Source of the DNA: Bradyrhizobium diazoefficiens
Lineage (GTDB): Bacteria > Pseudomonadota > Alphaproteobacteria > Rhizobiales > Xanthobacteraceae
DNA length: 64,000 nucleotides
Direction of reading: 5' to 3'
Assembly (NCBI RefSeq): GCF_016616885.1
Contig: NZ_CP067102.1
Coordinates: forward strand, 5,050,501-5,114,500
A model generated the notes under the pieces. The model made no database searches and had not been told where the DNA came from. It saw only the letters and a program-made list of their open reading frames with translations. The number at the start of each line of letters is the position of its first letter. Within the stretch, counting starts at the first letter, position 1. A program made the translations under genes and the position numbers. Positions 56,021 through 63,803 of the stretch are shown in pieces.

Positions 56021-56980
56021 TCAGCTGAATTTGAACAGGCGCGCGGGATTGTCGACCAGCAGCTTCTGCTGGATCGCCTTCTCGGGCGCGTAGAGCGGGA
56101 TCAAATCGACGAGATCGCCGTCATTCGGCATGATCTTGACGTTGGGATGTGGCCAGTCGGTGCCCCAGATGACGCGGTCGGGCGCGCTGTCGATCAGCGC
56201 CTTCGCGAACGGCACGGCGTCGTGGAACGGTTTGCCGGCGGCGGAGGCCCGCTCCAGGCCGGTGATCTTGACCCAGCACTTCTCGTCCTTCTTCTGAAGA
56301 TCGAGCAGCGCGGTGAAGCCGGGATCGTCGAGACCTTTCGCGGCCTGAACCGTGCCCATGTGGTCGATCACGTAAGGCGTCGGCAGCGCCGTGAGGATCG
56401 GCGCAAACTCGGCGATCGTGCCGGGCTCGAAATAGACATCGACATGCCAGCCAAGCTCGGCGACGCGGTGCACGATGCGCTGGAATTTTGTCATATCGCC
56501 GACGCCACCAAGGCGCTTGAGAAAGGCGAAGCGGCAGCCGCAGATGCCGCCCTTGTCGAGCGCCGCCAGTTCCTTTTCGGCCATCTCGTCGCTGACATTG
56601 GCAACGCCCTTGTAGGCGCCCTCACTCTGCGCGATCGCATCGGTGACGACGCGGTTGTCTGTGCCGTGCACGGTAGCATTGACGATCACGCAGCGCTCGA
56701 CGCCGATCTTCTCATGCACGCTGCGGAACGTCTCCAGCGGCGCGTCCGCCGTGTTGTAGGGGCGCTTCTCCGAGAAGGGATAACGGGACGCTGGCCCGAA
56801 AATGTGGGTATGGCTGTCGCAGGATTTCGGCGGCAGCTTGAACGACGGTGTCTTGGGATTCGGATCCGGCGGCGCGATCGTCGGCATGGCCTTCGGCTCA
56901 GCCCCTTGCGCACGCGCTTTGCTCGCAAGCGCGGCGCCGGCGAGCCCGGTCAAGAGGTGCAAGCACTCCCGCCTGTTCAT
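56021..56980 (-). CDS. LigI-like amidohydrolase with twin-arginine-like signal
   Basis: A 319-residue paralogue of the next gene. ATG 56980 gives NRRECLHLLTGLAGAALASKARAQG, a signal with a twin-arginine core (RRECLHLL), so export by Tat to the periplasm is inferred. The mature part keeps CDSHTHIFGPASRYPF, RFAFLKRLGG, YVIDHMGTVQ and VIWGTDWPHPN. The substrate-side motifs differ from the cytoplasmic copy (FAFLKRL for FNFVRHL, HMGT for HMGR), so a related but distinct lactone is possible. A frame extension to 57058 is not supported. Confidence 0.82.
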   Translation of the reverse strand: MNRRECLHLLTGLAGAALASKARAQGAEPKAMPTIAPPDPNPKTPSFKLPPKSCDSHTHIFGPASRYPFSEKRPYNTADAPLETFRSVHEKIGVERCVIVNATVHGTDNRVVTDAIAQSEGAYKGVANVSDEMAEKELAALDKGGICGCRFAFLKRLGGVGDMTKFQRIVHRVAELGWHVDVYFEPGTIAEFAPILTALPTPYVIDHMGTVQAAKGLDDPGFTALLDLQKKDEKCWVKITGLERASAAGKPFHDAVPFAKALIDSAPDRVIWGTDWPHPNVKIMPNDGDLVDLIPLYAPEKAIQQKLLVDNPARLFKFS

Positions 56981-57054
56981 TTCCTTAAGCACCCCATCAC
57001 ATGTCCGCTTACGAGCGGAAGCGCCGTTACGCGCTCCCCCTCGGGCGATTTCTT

Positions 57055-57765
57055 TCAAGTCTTGCTGTTTGCAACAGTCCGTCGCCGCGCCGGCGCGGCC
57101 TGATCCAAAGCCGGCGCCTGGAACGCGGCGACCGCGGCCTGCACCAACTGCTCGATGGCGTTGGCGGGATCGCCGCCATCGGCCTCGCCGCGCGACAGGC
57201 GCGAGACGCGGTCCGGCGTCACCAGCGAGTAATAGAGTGCACCGAGCAGGAAGTGGCTGCGCCAGACGATATCGGTGCGCGGAATATGCGGCAGGCTGTC
57301 ATGGATCGCGTCGATGAAGGCGTGGCTGGTGTCATCAAATGTCTGCGCGATGATTTTTCGCGCGACCTCGTTGCCCTCGGCCGACATCACGGCGCGCAGC
57401 CGCGTGAAGCGCGCCCCGCCCCCGGCGAGATCGCTGCCCGAGGTGAAGGCCGGCACCACATAGGCCCGCACCACCGCTTCCAGCCGGTCCTGGAGATCGC
57501 GCACGCGCTTGGCGGCGGCGAGCAACTCCGAGCGGCGCAAATTCATCGGCCCGCAATGGCGCCGGTAGATCTCCAGCAGCAGGCCGTCCTTGGTCTTGAA
57601 ATGATAGGTCACGCTGCCGGGATTGGCCCCTGCTGCCTGCGCGATATCGCGCACCGAGACGGCGTTGAAGCCGTTGGTGGCGAACAGCTCCTCTGCCGCG
57701 GCGAGGATCGCCTCGCGCATGTTCGGCTTGCGGGCCGTTTCCTTGCTGGTGGGCTTGCGTACCAT
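57055..57765 (-). CDS. TetR family regulator of the aromatic operon
   Basis: A 236-residue TetR regulator starting MVRKPTSKETARKPNMREAILAAAEELFATNGFNAVSVRDIAQAAGANPGSVTYHFKTKDGL, a clear DNA-binding domain at about 16-62, with a longer than usual ligand domain and a basic C-terminal tail. The frame is open to 58143 but the extension runs over the divergent gene. It is the first gene of the minus-strand operon, and a perfect palindrome (57771-57786) overlaps the region just before its ATG, so autoregulation is likely. Confidence 0.9.
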   Translation of the reverse strand: MVRKPTSKETARKPNMREAILAAAEELFATNGFNAVSVRDIAQAAGANPGSVTYHFKTKDGLLLEIYRRHCGPMNLRRSELLAAAKRVRDLQDRLEAVVRAYVVPAFTSGSDLAGGGARFTRLRAVMSAEGNEVARKIIAQTFDDTSHAFIDAIHDSLPHIPRTDIVWRSHFLLGALYYSLVTPDRVSRLSRGEADGGDPANAIEQLVQAAVAAFQAPALDQAAPARRRTVANSKT

Positions 57766-57770
57766 GTGAT

Positions 57771-57786
57771 TTGTACTATCGTACAA
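57771..57786. promoter_or_regulatory. Perfect palindrome, candidate TetR operator
   Basis: TTGTAC-TATC-GTACAA, flanked by TGAT and GATCA, lies 5 bp upstream of the TetR start and 95 bp upstream of the divergent binding-protein gene. The position suits simultaneous control of both directions. Confidence 0.65.
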
Positions 57787-57881
57787 AAGATCAGGTCTCG
57801 TCAACAAAAACCACGGGCAACGACCGGAAGCGGCTCGGAAGATCCCCGCACGGACGCGAATGCCCCAGGGAGTGCTGGATA

Positions 57882-58862
57882 ATGCTGGGTTTGAATACGA
57901 AGATCGGCGCTTTGATGCTCGGCGCCGGCCTGCTGCTCGCGGGCGGCGTTGCGCAGGCCGCCGACAATTATCCGAGCAAGCCGGTCCACATCCTCGTGCC
58001 CTACGCCGCCGGCGGCGCGGTCGACGTGCTGGCGCGCACACTTGGCCAGGCGCTGGCCAAGACCTGGGGCCAGCAACCCGTGATCGACAATCGCCCCGGC
58101 GCCGGCGGCATCGTCGCCTCGCAGGCACTGACGCAGGCAGCACCCGACGGCTACACGCTGATCCTGGTCGCGAGCGGGCATCCCCTCAACCAGTTCATCT
58201 ATCCGAGCGTGCCCTACGACACCTTCAAGGATTTCACCGCAATCACCGAAGTCGCCTCCTCGCCGCTCGCGGTCGTGGTGGCGAAGGACAGCCCCTACAA
58301 GACGCTCGGCGACCTGCTGGCGGCAGCGAAGAAGGAGCCGGACAAGCTTTCCTACGGCATGTCTGGCAACGGCACCTCGGCGCATCTCGCCGGCGAGCTC
58401 CTAAAATACATGTCCGGCACCAAGATCGTCGCGATCCCTTACAAGGGCGGCGCGCCGGCATTGACCGCAGTCATCGCCGGCGAGATCCCGCTCAGCATCA
58501 ATCCGCTCGCGGAGGCGATCGGCCAGCTCGAAGGCGGCCCGGTGCGCGCGCTCGCGGTGACCTCGGCCGAGCGCTCCAAGGCGCTACCTGATGTCCCGAC
58601 CATCGCCGAGTCCGGCGTCCCCGGCTACGACGTCTCGGTCTGGTGGGGCGTGCTCGCGCCGGCAAAAATGCCGCCGGAGATCGTCGCGAAACTCGAGACC
58701 GACCTGAAGGCGGCGCTGCAGGATCCGAACGTGCTGTCGACGCTCGGCAAGATCGGCGCAGCCCCGGTCGGCTCCTCGGCCAAGGACTTTGATGCCTACA
58801 TGCACGCCGAGGCGAGCAAATGGGAACCGGTGTTGAAGGCTGCCGACATCCGCGCGCAGTGA
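57882..58862 (+). CDS. TctC-type (Bug family) periplasmic binding protein
   Basis: A 326-residue tripartite tricarboxylate transporter receptor. The signal peptide covers about 1-27 (GLLLAGGVAQA-AD), followed by NYPSKPVHILVPYAAGGAVDVLARTL, VIDNRPGAGGIVASQ and YKGGAPALTAVIAGEI, all family hallmarks. ATG 57882 was chosen over the open extension to 57771. No tctA or tctB is adjacent, so the membrane partners lie elsewhere or it acts as a sensor. Being divergent from the aromatic operon, it probably binds one of its carboxylates. Confidence 0.88.
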   Translation: MLGLNTKIGALMLGAGLLLAGGVAQAADNYPSKPVHILVPYAAGGAVDVLARTLGQALAKTWGQQPVIDNRPGAGGIVASQALTQAAPDGYTLILVASGHPLNQFIYPSVPYDTFKDFTAITEVASSPLAVVVAKDSPYKTLGDLLAAAKKEPDKLSYGMSGNGTSAHLAGELLKYMSGTKIVAIPYKGGAPALTAVIAGEIPLSINPLAEAIGQLEGGPVRALAVTSAERSKALPDVPTIAESGVPGYDVSVWWGVLAPAKMPPEIVAKLETDLKAALQDPNVLSTLGKIGAAPVGSSAKDFDAYMHAEASKWEPVLKAADIRAQ

Positions 58863-58933
58863 GGTTTTTCACGTGAGGACCTTTTCCGGGTTTCTCTCAC
58901 GCACGATCCTGCTCGCCTTCACGATCATCTTCG

Positions 58934-60073
58934 TCAATTGTGCGCTGTTGCTCTCATCTTCTCCAGCGATGCAGCACGTCGCACAAATTCGTCGTCGCCG
59001 CCCTGCGGGATCAGGATCGCGCGTTCGCGCGGCAGGGCTTCCGGCATCTCGTCGCGGATGAAGGCAATCAGCTTCTCCCGCATCTCGCAGCGCAGGTCCC
59101 AGGATTGCGGTGCGTTGCGTGCGCTGACCAGCGCGCGCAGCTCGATGGTTCGCGAATCCGCGTCGATCACCTGGAGATTGACGACCGCGCCGTCCCAGAG
59201 TTTGGACTCCTTCACCGCCCCCTCCAGCCAGCGCCGGATGCGGGGCACGTCGGTGCGGTAGTCGACATGCAGCGCGATGACGCCGATCAGGGACGCCGTG
59301 TCGCGGGTCCAGTTCTGGAACGGTCTTTCGATGAAGTAGGACAGCGGCACCACCATGCGCCGCCAGTCCCAGAGCCGGATCACGACATAGGTCGCGGCGA
59401 TGTCCTCGACCCAGCCCCATTCGTTCTCGATGATGACGGCATCCTCGATGCGGATCGGCTGGGTAATCGCGATCTGCAAACCGGCGATGAGATTGCTCAG
59501 CAGCGGCCGCGCGGCAAGACCAACGATGATACCGGCGGCACCGGCGGAGGCGAACAGGCTGACGCCGTATTGCCTGACCGAATCGAACGTCATCAGCGCG
59601 GTCGAGACCGTGATGATGACGATGATGATGTCGGTGACGCGCTTGAACACGCGGACCTGGGTGACGTGCTTGCGCGCGACGAAATTCTCGGTGACGTCGC
59701 GAAAATTCTGCAAATAGCGCGCCGCGCTCATGTCGACGATCCGGATCGAGATCCAGCCGATCAGCGCGATGAAGGCGACCACGAACAGGCTCCTCAGCGG
59801 CGTCCGAAACGCGTCATCCAGCGGCGCGAGCGGCAGCACCAGCGCGACGGCGGCAAGACACAGCGCCAACTGGGCCGGTCCGGAGGTGCGCTCGATAAAG
59901 ACGCTCATCAGCGGAAGCCGGGTTCCGAACGTACGATTGAGCAGCCAGACCGCGAGCCGATAGAACGACAGCGCAAGCAGAATTGCCCCGGCGACGAGGG
60001 CGAGACCGATAAACCATGACGGTATCCACCCGAACATCCTGTCGATGTCGGCCATGAGGGCCTGCCGATTCAT
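58934..60073 (-). CDS. MscS family mechanosensitive channel
   Basis: A 379-residue membrane protein with four to five transmembrane helices (about 15-185) ending in the pore helix SLFASAGAAGIIVGLAARPLLSNLIAGLQIAITQPIRIEDAVII, then the beta domain (WGWVEDIAATYVVIRLWDWRRMVVPLSYFIERPFQNW) and the C-terminal alpha/beta domain. It would release osmolytes on hypo-osmotic shock. It stands alone and converges on the tctC-like gene. Confidence 0.9.
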   Translation of the reverse strand: MNRQALMADIDRMFGWIPSWFIGLALVAGAILLALSFYRLAVWLLNRTFGTRLPLMSVFIERTSGPAQLALCLAAVALVLPLAPLDDAFRTPLRSLFVVAFIALIGWISIRIVDMSAARYLQNFRDVTENFVARKHVTQVRVFKRVTDIIIVIITVSTALMTFDSVRQYGVSLFASAGAAGIIVGLAARPLLSNLIAGLQIAITQPIRIEDAVIIENEWGWVEDIAATYVVIRLWDWRRMVVPLSYFIERPFQNWTRDTASLIGVIALHVDYRTDVPRIRRWLEGAVKESKLWDGAVVNLQVIDADSRTIELRALVSARNAPQSWDLRCEMREKLIAFIRDEMPEALPRERAILIPQGGDDEFVRRAASLEKMRATAHN

Positions 60074-60200
60074 GAAAGTCCCTGCATTTCCATTCGCGTC
60101 TCCGCTTCAACGCACTCCTGTCAGCTTCGCTCCCCGATCCCGCGCAATGCAGCATCCCTCTGGTGCAACCGTCGCCGAACTGCGCTATTTCTGGGCAATC

Positions 60201-61451
60201 ATGACTCGACGAACCGGCAGCGCCGATCTTCCTCTCCACACCGGGCGGGTTCCGCCATGGCTGGCGAGCCGCATGGCCTCATTGGGCGCGATCGTCACGC
60301 AGGCGGTCGTGCATCATTACGGGCGCGATGCATTCATGCAGCGTCTGTCGCATCCCTTCTGGTTCCAGTCATTCGGCGCCGTGATGGGGATGGACTGGCA
60401 CTCCTCGGGCATCACGACGTCCGTGATCGGCGCGCTGAAGCGCGGGCTGGGCCCGCTTCAGGACGAGCTCGGCATCTATGTCTGCGGCGGCCGCGGCCAG
60501 CATTCGCGCAAGACGCCGGACGAGCTGCTGCAGCTCGCCGACCGCGTCGGCTTCGACGGCGCAAGGCTCACGCGCGCCAGCCGGCTGGTCGCCAAGGTGG
60601 ATAGCGCCGCCGTGCAGGACGGCTTCGATCTCTATCTGCACGGCTTCTTCGTCACCGCCGACGGCAAGTGGACGGTCGTGCAGCAGGGCATGAACGGTGA
60701 CAAGCGACAGGCCCGCCGCTATCACTGGCACTCGGAAGCGCTGAAGAGTTTCGTTGAGGCCCCGCACAGCGCGATCGACGGCCCGCAGCAGGGCGAGATC
60801 GTCAATCTCACCGACCATCGCGCCGATGTCTCGCGCACCGCGCAGCTCGAACTCCTGAGCGATCTCGGTCCAGATCGCATCCTCACCGAGTTCGAACGGC
60901 TCTCCGGAACCGCGCCCGAGCCGGCGCAGGCCATGCTGCCGCACCTGATCATGCCCGCGCATCACGATGTCCGGCCAAAGGACGTGTTCGCGCGCCGCCT
61001 GCATGGCACGCTGGCAGCCGCGGCCGAGCGCGGCCCGGTCGACTTCCCCGAGCTGCTGCTGACGCCGGGCGTCGGCGCACGCACCGTGCGCTCGCTGGCG
61101 ATGGTCGCCGAAGTCGTGCACGGCGCGCCCTATCGCTTCAAGGACCCGGCGCGCTTCTCGCTCGCCCATGGCGGCAAGGACCGGCATCCCTACCCCGTTC
61201 CGATCAAGGTCTATGACGAGACCATCCGCGTGCTGAAGGGCGCGATGCAGAACGCAAAGCTCGGACGCGAAGAAGAGATGCAGGCGATCAAGCGCCTCGA
61301 CGACCAGGCACGGCGGCTCGAGCGCACTGCGGACGGCCCATCGGTCGAAGCCTACATCGCCGGTGAACGAGCAGCCTCAGCCGATCTCGACGGCCGCTCC
61401 GTGTTCGGCTGGGAGCGCGACCTCGCGCCGACAAAAAAGCGGACTGGCTGA
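60201..61451 (+). CDS. DUF763 family protein
   Basis: A 416-residue protein of the DUF763 family, known mainly from archaea and scattered bacteria; function unknown. ATG 60201 (MTRRTGSADLPLHTGRVPPWLASRM) is the conserved start, and the frame is open to 60045. It contains VCGGRGQHSRKTPDELLQLADR, a helix-hairpin-helix-like LLLTPGVGARTVRSLAMVAEVVHG at about 288-311, and HPYPVPIKVYDETIRVLK. The hairpin motif suggests nucleic-acid binding. Its stop lies inside the terminator of the convergent stress operon. Confidence 0.85.
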   Translation: MTRRTGSADLPLHTGRVPPWLASRMASLGAIVTQAVVHHYGRDAFMQRLSHPFWFQSFGAVMGMDWHSSGITTSVIGALKRGLGPLQDELGIYVCGGRGQHSRKTPDELLQLADRVGFDGARLTRASRLVAKVDSAAVQDGFDLYLHGFFVTADGKWTVVQQGMNGDKRQARRYHWHSEALKSFVEAPHSAIDGPQQGEIVNLTDHRADVSRTAQLELLSDLGPDRILTEFERLSGTAPEPAQAMLPHLIMPAHHDVRPKDVFARRLHGTLAAAAERGPVDFPELLLTPGVGARTVRSLAMVAEVVHGAPYRFKDPARFSLAHGGKDRHPYPVPIKVYDETIRVLKGAMQNAKLGREEEMQAIKRLDDQARRLERTADGPSVEAYIAGERAASADLDGRSVFGWERDLAPTKKRTG

Positions 61452-61463
61452 ACACCGGTCCGC
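61433..61463 (-). terminator. Intrinsic terminator of the stress operon
   Basis: On the minus strand the stem GCGGAC/GTCCGC (61439-61444 and 61458-61463) is followed directly by six T residues (61433-61438). It is 24 bp beyond the last gene of the minus-strand operon and overlaps the 3' end of the DUF763 gene. Confidence 0.75.
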
Positions 61464-61487
61464 AAGTCAGCGGGGAGGAACGCGCCC

Positions 61488-61730
61488 TCAGGTCTCGTCG
61501 TCCTCAGGGCTCTCGACAAGCCGGTTGGCTGCGTGATCCTGATATTGTTCGGTCTGGATGGACTTGCCGTCCATGCCGCGAATGTCCGAATGCTGCTTCT
61601 TGTCGCGGTTGGACAGGACCATGTTGTCGCCGATCATGTCCTTCGACACCTCGGTCAATGCGCCGGTGCCGTCGCCCTTGCCATGCACGCCGGATCTGAA
61701 GTGCGTCTTGCTGCCGTGCCCAGCTGGCAT
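61488..61730 (-). CDS. Small hydrophilic protein (80 aa), stress operon
   Basis: An 80-residue charged, Gly-rich protein without membrane segment, cysteine or tryptophan, starting MPAGHGSKTHFRSGVHGKGDGTGALTEVSKDMIGDNMVLSNRDKKQHSDIRGMDGK. It looks largely disordered. It is the last gene of the operon that starts at the sigma-EcfG promoter, with the terminator 24 bp downstream. I know similar short proteins in Bradyrhizobium genomes but not their role. Confidence 0.7.
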   Translation of the reverse strand: MPAGHGSKTHFRSGVHGKGDGTGALTEVSKDMIGDNMVLSNRDKKQHSDIRGMDGKSIQTEQYQDHAANRLVESPEDDET

Positions 61731-61763
61731 CAGTTTCTCCTCTTGCAGTGACCTTCCAAAAAT

Positions 61764-62027
61764 TTAGTGCTTCTGTTGCGCCGGCATCGGCTTTGGCGGC
61801 TTGTGGCCGCTCTGGCCGGGATCGTTGTGCTTATTGTGGTCGCTCTCCTGATTGAGGCCGCCACGACTTACCGCGTATTCGCTGTGCCGAGCTTCAGGCT
61901 GCGCACGGTGAACGGCGGTGTCCTCGACGTTGCGGCCCAACGCCCGATCCAGCTCCCGCGCGTCCGGAACATCGGGCTTGCGCTCGAGGATGCGAACCTG
62001 CTGCTCGTGGGTCTTTTTGCCTTGCAT
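61764..62027 (-). CDS. Small hydrophilic protein (87 aa), stress operon
   Basis: An 87-residue His/Asn/Pro-rich protein, MQGKKTHEQQVRILERKPDVPDARELDRALGRN at the start and PGQSGHKPPKPMPAQQKH at the end. Composition predicts disorder over the C-terminal half, with one N-terminal helix. It is 15 bp after the preceding small gene and 33 bp before the next one. Confidence 0.65.
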   Translation of the reverse strand: MQGKKTHEQQVRILERKPDVPDARELDRALGRNVEDTAVHRAQPEARHSEYAVSRGGLNQESDHNKHNDPGQSGHKPPKPMPAQQKH

Positions 62028-62042
62028 GCTTGTTCTCCGGAG

Positions 62043-62270
62043 CTATCGACCTCTTCGGTGTGCGCCACCATGTGCGACGTCCTTGTCGATGCCGCCGCCA
62101 ATGCCGACATCGTTCTCGCGATCACCTTCGATCGTGTTCTCGCCGAGAGCATCCTCGAGATCGTCGGGGGACATGCCCGTCATGGTAGCCCCCTTCGATC
62201 CGCCGATCAGGGGATTGTCGCGCATGTCCTTCTCGCTCGGCCTATACGGTTTGGGTTGCTTGCTGCTCAT
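62043..62270 (-). CDS. Small hydrophilic protein (75 aa), stress operon
   Basis: A 75-residue protein starting MSSKQPKPYRPSEKDMRDNPLIGGSKGATMTGMSPDDLEDALGENTIEGDRENDVG and ending in an Arg/His/Gly-rich tail. It is polar throughout and probably disordered. It is 3 bp from the preceding gene, consistent with translational coupling. Confidence 0.65.
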   Translation of the reverse strand: MSSKQPKPYRPSEKDMRDNPLIGGSKGATMTGMSPDDLEDALGENTIEGDRENDVGIGGGIDKDVAHGGAHRRGR

Positions 62271-62273
62271 GAT

Positions 62274-62474
62274 TTACCTGCCTCCGCCCTTACCGGCGGC
62301 GTCGTGTGCATGATGCGAATCGTGCTCGCCCCCGCCACCGGAGATGCGACTATGGCTTCGCTGCGCATCGTCCGCTGGCGGCTTCTTCACCTCAAGTGGT
62401 GCCTTGGCATTTTCGTGGGACGCGCCTGGCCCGCCCTGGCGGATGCTGTTCGGTGTCTTGGTGGATGTCGACAT
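62274..62474 (-). CDS. Small Gly/His-rich protein (66 aa), stress operon
   Basis: A 66-residue protein, Ser/Lys/Pro-rich at the N-terminus (MSTSTKTPNSIRQGGPG) and Gly/His-rich at the C-terminus (GGGGEHDSHHAHDAAGKGGGR). The histidine cluster could bind metal, but this is only a composition argument. The downstream gene starts 3 bp after its stop. Confidence 0.62.
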   Translation of the reverse strand: MSTSTKTPNSIRQGGPGASHENAKAPLEVKKPPADDAQRSHSRISGGGGEHDSHHAHDAAGKGGGR

Positions 62475-62486
62475 GAAGCACTCTCC

Positions 62487-62672
62487 TCAGCGGTCTTGCT
62501 GGTACCCCTGATTGGTCGTGTTCTGCTTGATGTTGCCCTGCTGCCCCTGCTGGTCTGGATTCTGTGCGCGCTGCTGACCACGCGGGGTCTGATCCGGTGG
62601 TACCTGCTTGGTATCGCCAGTTCCCTTTGGGCTCTGGTTGGCGTTCGGGACGGGTGGCATCTTACTGGCCAT
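62487..62672 (-). CDS. Small Gln/Asn/Pro-rich protein (61 aa), stress operon
   Basis: A 61-residue low-complexity protein starting MASKMPPVPNANQSPKGTGDTKQ and ending in a run rich in Gln, Asn and Gly. It has no cysteine or tryptophan and a single tyrosine, resembling hydrophilin-like or desiccation-related proteins in composition only. AGGAGG-like purines precede the start. It lies 36 bp after the CBS gene. Confidence 0.62.
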   Translation of the reverse strand: MASKMPPVPNANQSPKGTGDTKQVPPDQTPRGQQRAQNPDQQGQQGNIKQNTTNQGYQQDR

Positions 62673-62708
62673 GGAAACCTCCTTGTGGAAAGCGACGTCA
62701 TGACGCCG

Positions 62709-63137
62709 TCAGTGCTGCTCCCAGTCAGCGGGCGCGGAGATGTCCTTCAATGCCTCCTGCGCGCATTCATCGTCCGCCCTGCTGATGTCTGCCAGAGCAA
62801 CGACGCCGACCAGGCGCTTCTGCCGGTTGAGCACTGGAAGACGCCGGACCTGGTGCGTCGCCATCACCTGCGAGGCGCCTTCCACGTCGTCGTCCTCGAA
62901 GCAGTAGCAGACGCCCTCGGACATCACCTCGCGCACCGACGTGTTGCCAGGCGATCGCTCCTCGGCGACTGCACGCGTGACGATGTCCCTGTCGGTCACC
63001 ATTCCGATAAGGCGATCATTCTCGCCCACCGGCAGCGCTCCGACATTATCGGCACGCATCCAGCGTGAGGCTTCCCGGATCGTCATGTTGGGATCGGCAA
63101 TGTGGACCGATGGTGTCATGATCTCGTGAACTTGCAT
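62709..63137 (-). CDS. CBS-domain protein (two CBS repeats)
   Basis: A 142-residue protein made of a CBS pair: the first repeat is at about 7-60 (MTPSVHIADPNMTIREASRWMRADNVGALPVGENDRLIGMVTDRDIV), the second at about 72-130 (VMSEGVCYCFEDDDVEGASQVMATHQVRRLPVLNRQKRLVGVVALADI). CBS pairs bind adenosine nucleotides and act as energy or redox sensors. ATG 63137 (MQVHEIM) has GGAGA upstream; the extension to 63188 lacks support. It follows the DUF2267 gene by 73 bp. Confidence 0.9.
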   Translation of the reverse strand: MQVHEIMTPSVHIADPNMTIREASRWMRADNVGALPVGENDRLIGMVTDRDIVTRAVAEERSPGNTSVREVMSEGVCYCFEDDDVEGASQVMATHQVRRLPVLNRQKRLVGVVALADISRADDECAQEALKDISAPADWEQH

Positions 63138-63210
63138 GGCTGACTCTCCGATGATCCTTTCGGGATGTCGATTGGCTAACGCGGGCATCGCGAAGAAGGT
63201 TTCTGTCGAC

Positions 63211-63672
63211 CTAGTGCGACGTATCGCTCTTGTCCGGGTTGCCGAGTTCCATGCTCCAGATCGCCCTCACCTCCTCCGGCAAAGCTTCCCGGACCTTGCC
63301 GATCTGGCCTGCAGTCAAATGCCGGGAGAGAACATTGAACACCGCGCGCGCGGCATCCTTCGTATCGATTGGACGCCCAAACTTCAGTTCCTCCGCGATA
63401 AGCAGAAGAAATTCGTCCAGCGAACGCACCCGCCTCGGCATCGCCGACGGCCGGAACTGATCATAGTACGCGCCACGGACCAGCAGCGGCAGTTGTGATC
63501 CCAGATGCGCGGCAAGCTCGACGGGCAGGCGATCACGTATTGCGCGCAGCACAGCGGCCGTCACGCGCCACGATTGCTGATCGTCGAGACCGATTTCTTC
63601 GCCGATTTCGTTGAGCCAGAGGTGAGTCGTCTGTGCTGTCTTGTCGAATACCGGAATGGCACTGGAACTCAT
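63211..63672 (-). CDS. DUF2267 family protein, first gene of stress operon
   Basis: A 153-residue DUF2267 protein: FDKTAQTTHLWLNEIGEEIGLDDQQSWRVTAAVLRAIRDRLPVELAAHLGSQLPLLVRGAYYDQF and DAARAVFNVLSRHLTAGQIGKVREALPEEVRAIW. The family is helical and of unknown function, and often sits with CBS-domain and stress genes. A sigma-EcfG-type promoter starts 58 bp upstream, which makes it the lead gene of the general-stress operon. Confidence 0.88.
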   Translation of the reverse strand: MSSSAIPVFDKTAQTTHLWLNEIGEEIGLDDQQSWRVTAAVLRAIRDRLPVELAAHLGSQLPLLVRGAYYDQFRPSAMPRRVRSLDEFLLLIAEELKFGRPIDTKDAARAVFNVLSRHLTAGQIGKVREALPEEVRAIWSMELGNPDKSDTSH

Positions 63673-63709
63673 TGTGAAGCTCCACTTCGAATCTCGAGGT
63701 TTGAGTCAC

Positions 63710-63734
63710 AACAGGTGCGATCAAGCACCGTTCC
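63710..63734 (-). promoter_or_regulatory. Sigma-EcfG (general stress) promoter
   Basis: On the minus strand GGAAC (63734-63730), 17 nt, then GTT (63712-63710) fits the known alphaproteobacterial general-stress promoter GGAAC-N16/17-(C)GTT recognised by EcfG sigma factors under PhyR-NepR control. It leaves a leader of roughly 28 nt before the ATG at 63672. Confidence 0.72.
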
Positions 63735-63803
63735 TGGTAACGGGGCCAACTTCAGATCAAATTTGTCCTCGGAAATGATCGCGGTGCCGCACCGCCGCGT
63801 TCT

